Below, piece after piece: positions 26,558 through 34,974 of a stretch of 64,000 nt of DNA (within the stretch, counting starts at the first letter, position 1; every line of letters begins with the position of its first letter). The DNA comes from Aeriscardovia sp. (lineage in GTDB: Bacteria > Actinomycetota > Actinomycetes > Actinomycetales > Bifidobacteriaceae). Both the position numbers and the translations under genes were made by a program. The notes under the pieces are model-generated. The model was not told where the DNA came from, made no database searches, and saw only the letters and a program-made list of their open reading frames with translations. The stretch is from positions 81,507 to 145,506 of the forward strand of contig JAGCPN010000003.1 in the NCBI GenBank assembly GCA_017965665.1. The letters are read 5' to 3'.

Positions 26558-27180
26558 TTCCTCTTCACTTCCTCCCTTATCCTGCTTTCAACCTGTCTTT
26601 CGGTTCCCGAGGCGTCGACGAGCTTTCTCTCCCCTCCCCTCAGGGCCAGGAGGCGGTAGAGGCAGGAGACGCGCTTTTGCAGGGCCAAATCGAGGTCGAA
26701 CCCGCTCTCCTGCCCCCTGCGGCGCATCCTGGCGGCCGCCAGCGGCGCGGGGCATGACAGGATCAGGGTGAGATCGGGGGCGAGCCGGGTGGCGAAGGCG
26801 TTCACTTCTTCCACCTGCCTAAGATCCATCCCCCACCCCCCGGCCTGGTAGGCCAGAGAGGAGTCGGTGAAGCGGTCGCAGACGACCCACGCCCCTGCCC
26901 GCAGGAGTTCTTCCACCTTTTCCGAGTGCGAGGCCCTGTCGGCTGCAAACAGGAGGCAGGCCTCCTTTTTCGACCGGCACCCCGAAAGGGCCTTCAAAAT
27001 CAGGGGGCTGTCGGGCTCGCGGGTGGTTTGCACAAAAATCCCCAGGCCCTCGAGGAAGGAGGCCAGGAGGCGGGCCTGGGTGCTTTTGCCCGTCCCGTCT
27101 CCCCCTTCCAGGGCTATGAACTTACCCTTCGTCTTTCTTCTTGCCCTCCCTCTTTCTTTCCAGCAGCCTGTAGGCGGCAA
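26539..27180 (-). CDS. tmk: Thymidylate kinase
   Basis: Phosphorylates dTMP to dTDP with ATP. The P-loop is ALEGGDGTGKSTQARLLASF, the DR(Y/F) motif is VVCDRFTDSSLAYQAGG and the lid is MRRRGQESGFDLD. Length is 213 residues. The only start codon before the conserved GKFIALEGG strand is the ATG used, placing 59 bases inside topA in another frame and adding a basic 18-residue leader. The actual initiation site is therefore somewhat unusual. It overlaps holB at its 3' end. Confidence 0.92.
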   Translation of the reverse strand: MPPTGCWKERGRARRKTKGKFIALEGGDGTGKSTQARLLASFLEGLGIFVQTTREPDSPLILKALSGCRSKKEACLLFAADRASHSEKVEELLRAGAWVVCDRFTDSSLAYQAGGWGMDLRQVEEVNAFATRLAPDLTLILSCPAPLAAARMRRRGQESGFDLDLALQKRVSCLYRLLALRGGERKLVDASGTERQVESRIREEVKRKWNLKS

Positions 27181-29671
27181 ACTCGTCCACCCGGCCGGGG
27201 GCCTCGCCCTTGGGCAGGGAGGCGTTGGTGATGCCGTCGGTCACGTAGGGCCCGAAAGGTCCGTTTTTCAAAAGGACCTCCCTGCCGGAGACGGGGTCGG
27301 GCGGAAAAGTCTTGAAGGCCATGCTGGAGAGGGGGGCGGAGGAAGAGAGGAGCTCGCGGGCCCGCTCCAGCCCTATCGTGAAGACTTCGCCGTCCGGTAT
27401 GTGGACGCGCTTTAGGACCCTTGTGGCCCCCGCCTTTCCCTTTTTGCACAGAGACACGTACGCCCCGTACCTGCCGATGTTGGAAAAGACCTCGCTTCGG
27501 GACCCCTTTTCATCTTCAAATCCGCCCACGAGCCTGGGAAGGGAGAGGAGCTTTTGCGCCCCTTCGAGCGTGAGGGTCATGGGGTCTTCGCCCTCGGGGA
27601 CGGAAGCCGTCTTCGCTTCTCCCTCGGGGCCCCGGGAGGAGACGTAATAGCCGAATCTCCCGTTGCACACTTCCACTTTCCTCCCGCCTTCCTCCCCGAG
27701 GAGCCTGGGGAACATCTGCGCCTTTAAGATGAGGCCGCGCGCGATCTGGGCCGTCAGCTCGTCTGGGGAGAGGTCGGGGGGTATGGGGGCCGTGGCCTTC
27801 CTCTCTCCCCCCTCCCTCTCTTCGACGTAGGCGCCGAAGTGGTTCACCCTGACGCTCAGATCCGGCCCCAGCTCGACTCTGGAAGAGACCTTCGGATCGA
27901 TCTCTTCCGCCAGGCGGGCGAGATCTTCCAGCCCCTTCCTCCCGTCGGATCCGAAGTAGAAGTCGGAGAGCCACTTTCTCTCTTCCTCTTCCCCTTTGGC
28001 TATCTGGTCGAGGCCCTCCTCCATGCGGGCGGTAAAGCCGTAGTCCACGAGGCTGGCAAAGTAGTTCTCCATGATGGTCGTAACTATCACCCCGAGCCAG
28101 GAGGGCACGAGCGCCCTCCCCCTCTCCGTGGCGTATCCGCGGTCGAGGATGGTGGAGATGATGGCGGCGTAGGTGGAAGGGCGGCCTATCTCCTTGGTTT
28201 CCAGGGCCTTCACCAGCGAGGCCTCGGTGTAGCGGGCCGGGGGCTGGGTGGTGTGCACGCCCTCTTCGATGGAGGAAATCTGAAACTTCTGTCCGGCTTT
28301 GAGGTCCGGAAGGGCCGCGCCCTTCTCCCTCTCTTCCAGAGCCAGAAACCCAAGATCCTCTATCTGCTGGGCCCCCGTCTCAAAAAGCGCCTCTCCCAGC
28401 GGCGTCTTAGCCCTCAAAACCGCCGTAAAGGACCTGCCCTCGGCGTCCTTCATCTGGGACTGCAGCGTCCTTTCGTAGATGAGGCGGTAGATCTTGTAGT
28501 CCACGAGGCTGAGAGATTCTTTCAGGGAGTTTGGATCCCGGAAGACCGATCCGGCCGGCCTTATGGCTTCATGGGCCTCCTGGGCGCCCGGGGAGCGCGT
28601 CTCGTACTTTTTCGATCGCGCGGGAAGGGATTGGGGAAAGAGCCGCCCTATTTCGCTTCTGGCCGCCTTGAGCGCCTCCTGGCTCAGATCCGTGGAGTCG
28701 GTCCTCATGTAGGTGATAAAGCCGTTTTCGTAGAGACTCTGGGCAGAGCGCATTATGGTCCTGCTGGAGAGCCCCAGGCGGTTGCCGGCCGCCTGCTGGA
28801 GGGTGGAAGTGGTAAACGGGGCCGGAGAGGACCTTTTGAAGGGCTTTTGCCTGACTTCGACCACTTCGATTTGGGAGCCTTCCAGGGCCTTGAGCGCTAA
28901 AGCGTCCTCCTTGGAGAGGATCTTAAGATCGGATCTGTCGGCCTCGCCCTCGCAGTTGAAGTCCTTGCCCTGGGCGACGGGGGCGCCCCCCAGGGAGGCG
29001 AGGCGCGCCTGAAGGCCGCAAAAGCCCGCTTTTACGTCCCTCCACTCCCTCTCTTTGAAGGCCGCCCTCTCCCTCTCCCGTTCCACTATCATCCTGGTGG
29101 CGACCGACTGCACCCTTCCGGCGCTGGTCCTGGAGGCCACCTTCCTCCACAGGAGCGGGGAGAGCTCGTAGCCGTAGAGGCGGTCCAGGATGCGGCGGGT
29201 CTCCTGGGCTTCGACCATATCCAGATCTATGTCCCTGGTGTTTTTGATGCTCTTTTCTATCGCGCTTTTGGTTATCTCCTGGAAGACCATGCGCTTTACG
29301 GGGATCTTGGGCTTTAAGACCTGGACGAGGTGCCAGGCTATGGCCTCTCCCTCCCTGTCTTCGTCGGTGGCCAGGTACAGTTCGTCGGCCTCTTTGAGCA
29401 TGGACTTTAAAGAGGCCACGGTCCCCTTCTTTTCGGGATCGGTGATGTAGTAGGGCTTAAAACCGTCTTCCACGTCCACGCCGAACTTGCCGTACTTTTT
29501 TTTGTCGGAAGCCGGAACCTGGGAGGAGCGGGCCAGGATGCGCACGTGCCCTACGCTGGCCGCCACCCTGTAGCCGTCCCCGAGGTAGTTTTGGATTTTT
29601 TTGGCCTTTGCGGGCGACTCCACTATGACGAGCTTCGAGCCGCCGCGCCCTGTTTCCGTCTTTTTATCCAA
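27122..29671 (-). CDS. topA: DNA topoisomerase I (type IA)
   Basis: Relaxes negatively supercoiled DNA through a 5'-phosphotyrosine. The Toprim acidic motif is ATDEDREGEAIAWHL and the catalytic Tyr lies in GFITYMRTDSTDLS. SPAKAKKIQNYLG marks the N terminus. The C-terminal portion carries the repeated actinobacterial TopA modules (RFGYYVSSRG, RYGAYVSLC, PFGPYVTDG) ending in a basic tail, not zinc fingers. Length is 849 residues. It starts at a TTG preceded by AAAGGA and overlaps the PAP2 stop. It is upstream of tmk-holB in the common topA-tmk-holB order. Confidence 0.95.
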   Translation of the reverse strand: MDKKTETGRGGSKLVIVESPAKAKKIQNYLGDGYRVAASVGHVRILARSSQVPASDKKKYGKFGVDVEDGFKPYYITDPEKKGTVASLKSMLKEADELYLATDEDREGEAIAWHLVQVLKPKIPVKRMVFQEITKSAIEKSIKNTRDIDLDMVEAQETRRILDRLYGYELSPLLWRKVASRTSAGRVQSVATRMIVERERERAAFKEREWRDVKAGFCGLQARLASLGGAPVAQGKDFNCEGEADRSDLKILSKEDALALKALEGSQIEVVEVRQKPFKRSSPAPFTTSTLQQAAGNRLGLSSRTIMRSAQSLYENGFITYMRTDSTDLSQEALKAARSEIGRLFPQSLPARSKKYETRSPGAQEAHEAIRPAGSVFRDPNSLKESLSLVDYKIYRLIYERTLQSQMKDAEGRSFTAVLRAKTPLGEALFETGAQQIEDLGFLALEEREKGAALPDLKAGQKFQISSIEEGVHTTQPPARYTEASLVKALETKEIGRPSTYAAIISTILDRGYATERGRALVPSWLGVIVTTIMENYFASLVDYGFTARMEEGLDQIAKGEEEERKWLSDFYFGSDGRKGLEDLARLAEEIDPKVSSRVELGPDLSVRVNHFGAYVEEREGGERKATAPIPPDLSPDELTAQIARGLILKAQMFPRLLGEEGGRKVEVCNGRFGYYVSSRGPEGEAKTASVPEGEDPMTLTLEGAQKLLSLPRLVGGFEDEKGSRSEVFSNIGRYGAYVSLCKKGKAGATRVLKRVHIPDGEVFTIGLERARELLSSSAPLSSMAFKTFPPDPVSGREVLLKNGPFGPYVTDGITNASLPKGEAPGRVDEFAAYRLLERKREGKKKDEG

Positions 29672-30713
29672 TTTTCATCCTTTGCTTCCGCTTTTCTTCT
29701 TCCCTTCTGCGCCTTCTCGTGCTCTGGGGCCGGGGCGGTGGGCCTATAAGGCCCACCGCGCTGAGCGGGGCGGAAGTGAGCTGGTGCATCATGCCGAAGA
29801 GGGATATGCCCAGCATCGCAGAGGAGCTGATGAGGATCGAAGAGGCCGCGCACGCCGGGCCCTGTATCCACAGGGCGTCGAACCCCACCCCGGGGGCGAG
29901 CTGGAAAATGAGGTAAAAGCCGTAGGCGATCCCGAATACGGAGACGATGATCATCAGCGTGCACAGCACCTGCAGCCAGGGGCGGGACCTCCTCTTTCCC
30001 GGATTGTCCATGCAGGACTTCCTGGTGAACGCCATGCTGTACAGGCCCACGGCCGACACGAAGAAGAAGGCCGTCACGACGTCCGACGGCCTGTGCCACC
30101 TCTCTATCACAAGGGAGATCCCCAGGACGGAGGCCAGGATCCAGTCGCCTGCGACCACCCACGCCCTGGCGGCAGGACCCGCCCCCATGAGCAGGAGCAG
30201 GCACGCTATCAGCATGGCCGTGGAGTGGCCCGAAGGCGAAGTGTTTACGACGGGGGCCTTCGAAATGAGGTCGGGCCTTCGGGTCAGATGCTTCCACAAA
30301 GTCGAGGCCAGGGCGGAGGCGAAGGCGAAAACCGCCATCTGCACCAGCAGCCCTACCTTCCTTCTCAGCGCCGCGCACACAAACCCCGCCAGGCCTACGG
30401 CGCAGATGAGTGAGATTATGAATCCCTCGGTTGTGAAGAGGTTTGGAAGGAACATCAGGTAGGGGGCGCGCCTGGAAAAGATGGAGTAGAACCCGTTCCA
30501 CACCACCTGGTCGAACTCCTGGCCGAAAAGGGTGCGCACGGAAAGGAAATACACCGCCAGGGAGCAGGCCAGCATCAGGGTCCCCAGAGCTGCGCACAGG
30601 GCCACAGAAGAGCGCCTGGGCCTGGAGAGGAGGGGATCTAGTCCGCCGCGCTCCGGAAGGGCCTTGTGGCCCCCCTCAGCCTCGCCGTCCATTCTCGCTT
30701 CTCCCCCCGGCAT
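29664..30713 (-). CDS. PAP2-family membrane phosphatase
   Basis: A polytopic lipid-phosphate phosphatase. All three catalytic motifs are visible: KHLTRRPDL, NTSPSGHSTAML and SLVIERWHRPSDVV. At least eight hydrophobic segments surround them, so the active site should face outside. Such enzymes dephosphorylate phosphatidate, phosphatidylglycerol phosphate or undecaprenyl diphosphate; the last would serve the envelope genes in this window. Start chosen at the ATG preceded by AGGAGGAG; a slightly longer open frame has no ribosome site. It overlaps topA by eight bases. Confidence 0.88.
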   Translation of the reverse strand: MPGGEARMDGEAEGGHKALPERGGLDPLLSRPRRSSVALCAALGTLMLACSLAVYFLSVRTLFGQEFDQVVWNGFYSIFSRRAPYLMFLPNLFTTEGFIISLICAVGLAGFVCAALRRKVGLLVQMAVFAFASALASTLWKHLTRRPDLISKAPVVNTSPSGHSTAMLIACLLLLMGAGPAARAWVVAGDWILASVLGISLVIERWHRPSDVVTAFFFVSAVGLYSMAFTRKSCMDNPGKRRSRPWLQVLCTLMIIVSVFGIAYGFYLIFQLAPGVGFDALWIQGPACAASSILISSSAMLGISLFGMMHQLTSAPLSAVGLIGPPPRPQSTRRRRREEEKRKQRMKIG

Positions 30714-30792
30714 CCCGCTCCTCCTCATGGCGGGAAGTGCCCGACCATAAAACTTGAACCACTCGATAATATATCAGATCAGGCGAAAGAGT

Positions 30793-31215
30793 TTAGGAGG
30801 AGCGCTTGGCCCCCCGGCCGAACGGGTAGAGGCAGATGGCGTTCCACTCGCTGTTGAGGCTGACGGGGGTGGAGGCGTTGAGCCCCTCCTTGGACGCGGC
30901 CGAAGCCACGAAGCCCGGCGCGGCGGCGCCGTCAAAACCGGGCTTGGGGGTCAAAACACAGATCTTCTGCCCGGGTCCCAGATCTGCGGAGGCGTCCAAA
31001 AGACAGTCGCTGAGGGACTCTTCGTCGTTTCCGTCCCTCCACCAGATGCAGGACATGTCCGCTCCCGCGCCTTCCCCCTCTTCCAGGAGGTCGGAGCCTA
31101 TGCACTCGCAAATGGCATCCCTCAAATCGCCCTCTACGTCTTCTCCCCACATGTATTCTCTGACTGAGATTCCGGGCACAAACCCCAGCTTGTTCAAAAT
31201 TGAATGGTTATCCAT
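30793..31215 (-). CDS. DUF3052 family protein
   Basis: A 140-residue acidic soluble protein. KLGFVPGISVREYMWGEDVE, DLRDAICECIGSDLLE, CIWWRDGNDEESLSDCLLDA and KICVLTPKPGFDG match the DUF3052 family, an actinobacterial group of unknown function. The C-terminal block (NASTPVSLNSEWNAICLYP) is also typical. It lies 65-80 bases from both the PAP2 gene and the YlbL-like gene, all on the minus strand. Confidently a real gene; function unknown. Confidence 0.83.
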   Translation of the reverse strand: MDNHSILNKLGFVPGISVREYMWGEDVEGDLRDAICECIGSDLLEEGEGAGADMSCIWWRDGNDEESLSDCLLDASADLGPGQKICVLTPKPGFDGAAAPGFVASAASKEGLNASTPVSLNSEWNAICLYPFGRGAKRSS

Positions 31216-31271
31216 TCTTACAAAGATACCTTGCCGCCCTCAATTTGCCTTCGGATTTTGCATATGGCGAA

Positions 31272-32147
31272 TCAGGCGCTGCAGGCGGGAAGTGACTTTG
31301 TGCGCCCCGAAGAGATATCCCCGAGAGCCTGCAGGGCTCCCGAAAGGGTCTTTACGGCCACGACCCTGAGACCCCCGGGGACGCGGGAAGAGAGGACCTG
31401 GGAACAGTTGGCGCGGGGAGCCAGAAAGAAGGACGCCCCGTCCCTTCTGGCGGCGATCATCTTGGAGGATATGCCCCCTATGGCCCCGACCTGCCCGGAA
31501 GAGGAGAGGGTCCCCGTGCCGGCCACCTTAGCCCCGCCCGTCAGATCCTTTCCCTCCGCCTTTTCTATGAGGCCGAGGGCGAAGATGAGCCCCGCAGAGG
31601 GGCCCCCTATGGGACCGGAGTTGATTTTGGCCTCAGAGAGGGCGGAAGGAGGGAAGCCCTGGGATCTTAGGTAGCTCCCCGCCGCCTCCTTTGCCGAAGA
31701 CTTGGCCCCTTCCATGAGGCCTGCCTGCTGCGCCTCGTCTTTTGAGAGGGAGGATCCTATGGGAAACACCACCTCCCTGGGCAAAATCCTGGAATCGGCT
31801 TCAAAGTAGCCGGCTATGGCCATGAAGGCCGGAACGGTGCTGGAGGGGGATCCCAGGACGTTTACCGTGACGACGTCCAAAGATCCGGAGGGGGAAAACG
31901 ACGCCTTTCCCACTCCGCTTATGGCCTCCCCTCCCAGGTCCGCCTTTTTCGTCCCGTAGTCGAGCACCGCGGGCCCCAGGACGTTCAGCGTGGGGCCGGG
32001 CTTCTCGATTACGTAGTTTGTGGGGCAAAAAAGCAGGGCGGCCATTATCGCCGCCACGGCCCAGTAAGCGTGCCCGGCGATTTTGGAGACATATCTCCTG
32101 AAAAAGCCGCGGCCGCCGGATCCCCGTCCCAAATCCATGATCTTCAT
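31272..32147 (-). CDS. YlbL-like Lon(S16) protease lacking its PDZ domain
   Basis: One N-terminal membrane helix (AYWAVAAIMAALLFCPTNYVI), then the conserved EKPGPTLNVLGPAV and PREVVFPIGSS blocks, then a Lon-type protease domain with the catalytic Ser in GPIGGPSAGLIFALGLI and Lys in GAIGGISSKMIAARRDGASFFL. Actinobacterial YlbL proteins are usually about 340-360 residues with a PDZ domain between the PREVV block and the protease. Here the SYLRSQGFPP helix leads almost directly into the protease domain, total 291 residues, so PDZ is missing. Divergent from the DUF2342 gene, the usual neighbour in actinobacteria. Confidence 0.85.
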   Translation of the reverse strand: MKIMDLGRGSGGRGFFRRYVSKIAGHAYWAVAAIMAALLFCPTNYVIEKPGPTLNVLGPAVLDYGTKKADLGGEAISGVGKASFSPSGSLDVVTVNVLGSPSSTVPAFMAIAGYFEADSRILPREVVFPIGSSLSKDEAQQAGLMEGAKSSAKEAAGSYLRSQGFPPSALSEAKINSGPIGGPSAGLIFALGLIEKAEGKDLTGGAKVAGTGTLSSSGQVGAIGGISSKMIAARRDGASFFLAPRANCSQVLSSRVPGGLRVVAVKTLSGALQALGDISSGRTKSLPACSA

Positions 32148-32246
32148 TAAAGTATGATCTCCCTACAAACGAAAGCCTGCCCCATTTCCTATGATTTTGA
32201 GATAATACAGAAAATAAACGGAATGGATCAAAAAAGAGGGAAAGCC

Positions 32247-33593
32247 ATGGATTCTGACGAACTTCACAAATGGCTCATCCAGTCTTTCGGGCAGGAAGGC
32301 GGAGAAATGGCGTGGAAGCAGTTCTCTTCTCTCCCCGACTCCATAAAGGACGAGCTGCTCTCGGGCTCCCAGCCGCTTCCGGACCCCGGAGAGATGAGAA
32401 AGGTATTTTCGGCGTTCAAAGCCGCCGGAGAGAGCGGAGGAAAGGGCGAGGGCGGGCCCGTCAACCGGCCGCTTGCCGGGGAAATGGCGCTGAGGACGGC
32501 AGACGAGAAGCACTTTACAAACTCCATCTCCGCCCTCCAGTTCGACAGGCTCTCCCAGGCCCTGAGCTCTGCCAACCTCTGGCTGGACTCCGCCACTTCC
32601 ACCCTCCCCCTGCCGGACAAGACCAGGATTTTAACCCCCCGCCAGTGGACAGAAGGGGCCGTAGGGGCCTGGTGCTCCCTCGTCTCACCTTTGGCCAAGA
32701 AGACCACCGACACCATCTCCTCCTTCTTCAGGGAGCAGGGGGGGCTTGAGGGGCTGGCCGGAGTATTTGCAGGCCCCATCCCCATACCGCTTCCGGCCGG
32801 AGTGACCCCGGACCCCCAGGCCCTGCTCGAAAACGCGGTGAAGACGAACTTTGCCGTGCAGCTTGGGGAGGCCATAGGGCAGATGAGCCCGCTGACTTTG
32901 TCCAGCTTCGACTACGGGATAAGGACGGCAGGCGGGAAGGCCGGAGCCCTCATCCCCGAAAACCTTGACACCTTCGCCAAAGACGCCCAGCTCCCGGAGG
33001 AGGAAGTCTACTCCTTCTACGCCTTAAGGGAGATGGCCTACGCCAGGCTCTACAATTCCGCCCCCTGGATAGAGGGCCAGATCGCGGCCCTGGTCTACGC
33101 CTATTCGCGCGGCTTCGAGTTGGACACTTCCGAGACCGAAGAGGATCTGAGGGAGGCAGACTTCATGAACCCCGACGGCATGGCGCACCTCATCAGCTTT
33201 TCCTCTCTCAAAGCCAAAGATTCTGAGGCGCAGAGGAAGGCCAGGGAGGACCTGCAGAGGCTTTTGACCCTGGCCGAGAGCTGGGTGGACTGCGTGACGT
33301 GGAGGGCAGGGAGCGCCTTCATCTCCAAAATTTCGCAGCTTCGGGAAATGATGAGGAGGAGAAGGGCGGAAGGGGAGATGACCGGAAAGCCCCTCGCCCG
33401 CCTCATGGGCCTGGGGCTGGAGCCCAAAGACATAAGGGAGACCTCCTCCAAGTGGGACAGGCTCAGCGGCAACGTGGAAGAGAGGGACCGGCTCTGGTCC
33501 CACCCAAGGCTCCTGTCCAAAGTCGACGGCAAAGGGGAAGAAGAGGGCGGAAACGACTGGGACGGGGACCTCAGCAGCTTTTTGGAGGATTAA
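32247..33593 (+). CDS. DUF2342 (zincin-like) family protein with metal-site residues lost
   Basis: A 448-residue protein recognisable as DUF2342, annotated as zinc-dependent metalloprotease: FAGPIPIPLPAGVTPDPQAL, FAVQLGEAIGQMS, SSFDYGI and the PWIEGQI, YAYSRGFELDTS region. The family normally reads REAAHQRLFAHVPWL and WVDAVVHAA; here the corresponding stretches are REMAYARLYNSAPWI and WVDCVTWRAG, so three conserved His residues are replaced. Catalysis therefore seems lost while the fold is kept. Start at the ATG with AGAGGGA six bases upstream; earlier ATGs lack support. Its 3' end overlaps that of the convergent helicase by 23 bases. Confidence 0.8.
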   Translation: MDSDELHKWLIQSFGQEGGEMAWKQFSSLPDSIKDELLSGSQPLPDPGEMRKVFSAFKAAGESGGKGEGGPVNRPLAGEMALRTADEKHFTNSISALQFDRLSQALSSANLWLDSATSTLPLPDKTRILTPRQWTEGAVGAWCSLVSPLAKKTTDTISSFFREQGGLEGLAGVFAGPIPIPLPAGVTPDPQALLENAVKTNFAVQLGEAIGQMSPLTLSSFDYGIRTAGGKAGALIPENLDTFAKDAQLPEEEVYSFYALREMAYARLYNSAPWIEGQIAALVYAYSRGFELDTSETEEDLREADFMNPDGMAHLISFSSLKAKDSEAQRKAREDLQRLLTLAESWVDCVTWRAGSAFISKISQLREMMRRRRAEGEMTGKPLARLMGLGLEPKDIRETSSKWDRLSGNVEERDRLWSHPRLLSKVDGKGEEEGGNDWDGDLSSFLED

Positions 33594-34908
33594 AGGGTAA
33601 AAACCGGCTGAGGTTGGAGGGCGAAGAGAGAAAGAGGATGAACAGCTTCTCTCTTGCCCTCGTCGCCCCCACGTACAGCACCCTCCTCTCCTCTTCCTCC
33701 TCCCCTCCCCTCTCGGTGCCCAAAATCAGGACGACTTCGTCCCACTCCAGGCCTTTGGCGGCGTGGAGGGTGGAAAGGACGACTTTCCCCTCCGCCTCGG
33801 GCCCCGGGGGGCCGAAGGGGACGGCCTCACTCGAAAGCCGGGAAGCCACTTCGGCCAGATCCTTTCGGGTCCTGGCCAGAATGGCGAAACTTTTGGAGGG
33901 GTCCCTCGCCTTGGCAAGGCTGCAGGCGAAGAGGGCGAGGGAGGGAAAATCCTTAAAGCGCCTCTTTTCCACCCTTCCCCTCGCCTTCGTGGCCGCCCGA
34001 AGAAGGGAGTACTTTTCGGGGGAAAGCGCCAAAATCCCGTTGGCGCACCTTATGACCTCCCTGCCGGAGCGGTAGTTGCAAGAGAGGCAGATCTCCCTGT
34101 AGGGCCCGGGAAAGTCCCCCTCGGCGTGGGAGAGGAACCATCCGGAAGACCCCGTGAAAGAGTAGATGGTCTGGGCGCAGTCGCCCACCACGCAGACGCT
34201 GTCGGCCTGCCGGGTCCAGAACTTCAAAACGGCGTGCTGGGCGGGGGAGACGTCCTGGTACTCGTCCACCGTGACCGACCGGAAGGCCCCCGAAACCATC
34301 CTCCCGGCCTCCGAAGATTCTTCCAGGATTCGCAAAAGCAGGATGAAGATGTCTCCGAAGTCTATCGCCCCTGCGGCCCTTTTAGCCCTTTCGTAAGCCT
34401 CCCACGCCTCTTTAAACCCCGGGGGGAGGCGGAAAGAGGACCGGGCCGCGGCGGCCTCGAGCTCCGAAGGCCCCACAAGGGAGCTTTTGGCCCACTTGAG
34501 GGCTGAAAAGAACGCCCCAGCCTCCCCCGGAAAGATCCTGCGAAAAAGCGAAACGGATCCCGACTCGTCCAAAAGCGAGGGGAAAGGGGAGAGGGCGAGA
34601 AGGGACCAGAGGCGGTGAAGCTGCGCCAGGGCCAGGGAGTGGAAGGTCGTGGCTTTGACAGTTTCCGGCGCCCCTAAGGCGGAAAGGCGCTCTTTGAGGG
34701 CCTCGGCGGCGCGGGTGGAAAAGGCTATGGCCAGGGTCCTTGACGGATCCCACACACCCTTTGCCAGGCCCAGGGCGATTCTGGCCGAGACCGTGGAAGT
34801 CTTGCCGCTCCCCGCGCCCGCCTGAAGGCACAGGGTCCCCTCCAGGCACTTTGCCGCCTCCCTCTGGCTGGGGTCCAGCCCGCAAAGAAGGGCGCTTTCA
34901 GATTCCAT
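33571..34908 (-). CDS. Short UvrD/Rep-type superfamily 1 helicase
   Basis: All SF1A motifs are present in 445 residues: Walker A AGAGSGKTSTV (30-40), FSTRAAEALKERL (Ia), VDEYQDVSPAQH (II), VVGDCAQTIYSFTG (III), SCNYRSG (IV), STLHAAKGLEWDEV (V) and RVLYVGATRAREKL (VI). The usual length is about 700, with 1B/2B subdomains and an HRDC tail; this copy has a trimmed 1B, nearly no 2B and no HRDC. Positionally it matches uvrD2 of other actinobacteria. A 3'-5' DNA helicase or translocase role is expected; the loss of 2B should affect regulation or unwinding. Confidence 0.85.
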   Translation of the reverse strand: MESESALLCGLDPSQREAAKCLEGTLCLQAGAGSGKTSTVSARIALGLAKGVWDPSRTLAIAFSTRAAEALKERLSALGAPETVKATTFHSLALAQLHRLWSLLALSPFPSLLDESGSVSLFRRIFPGEAGAFFSALKWAKSSLVGPSELEAAAARSSFRLPPGFKEAWEAYERAKRAAGAIDFGDIFILLLRILEESSEAGRMVSGAFRSVTVDEYQDVSPAQHAVLKFWTRQADSVCVVGDCAQTIYSFTGSSGWFLSHAEGDFPGPYREICLSCNYRSGREVIRCANGILALSPEKYSLLRAATKARGRVEKRRFKDFPSLALFACSLAKARDPSKSFAILARTRKDLAEVASRLSSEAVPFGPPGPEAEGKVVLSTLHAAKGLEWDEVVLILGTERGGEEEEERRVLYVGATRAREKLFILFLSSPSNLSRFLPFNPPKSC

Positions 34909-34974
34909 CTCTTCCCCCCCTTCCCGCCCGGGGCGTTCTTAATCATTGCAACACCAGATTGTATTATTTTTTCT

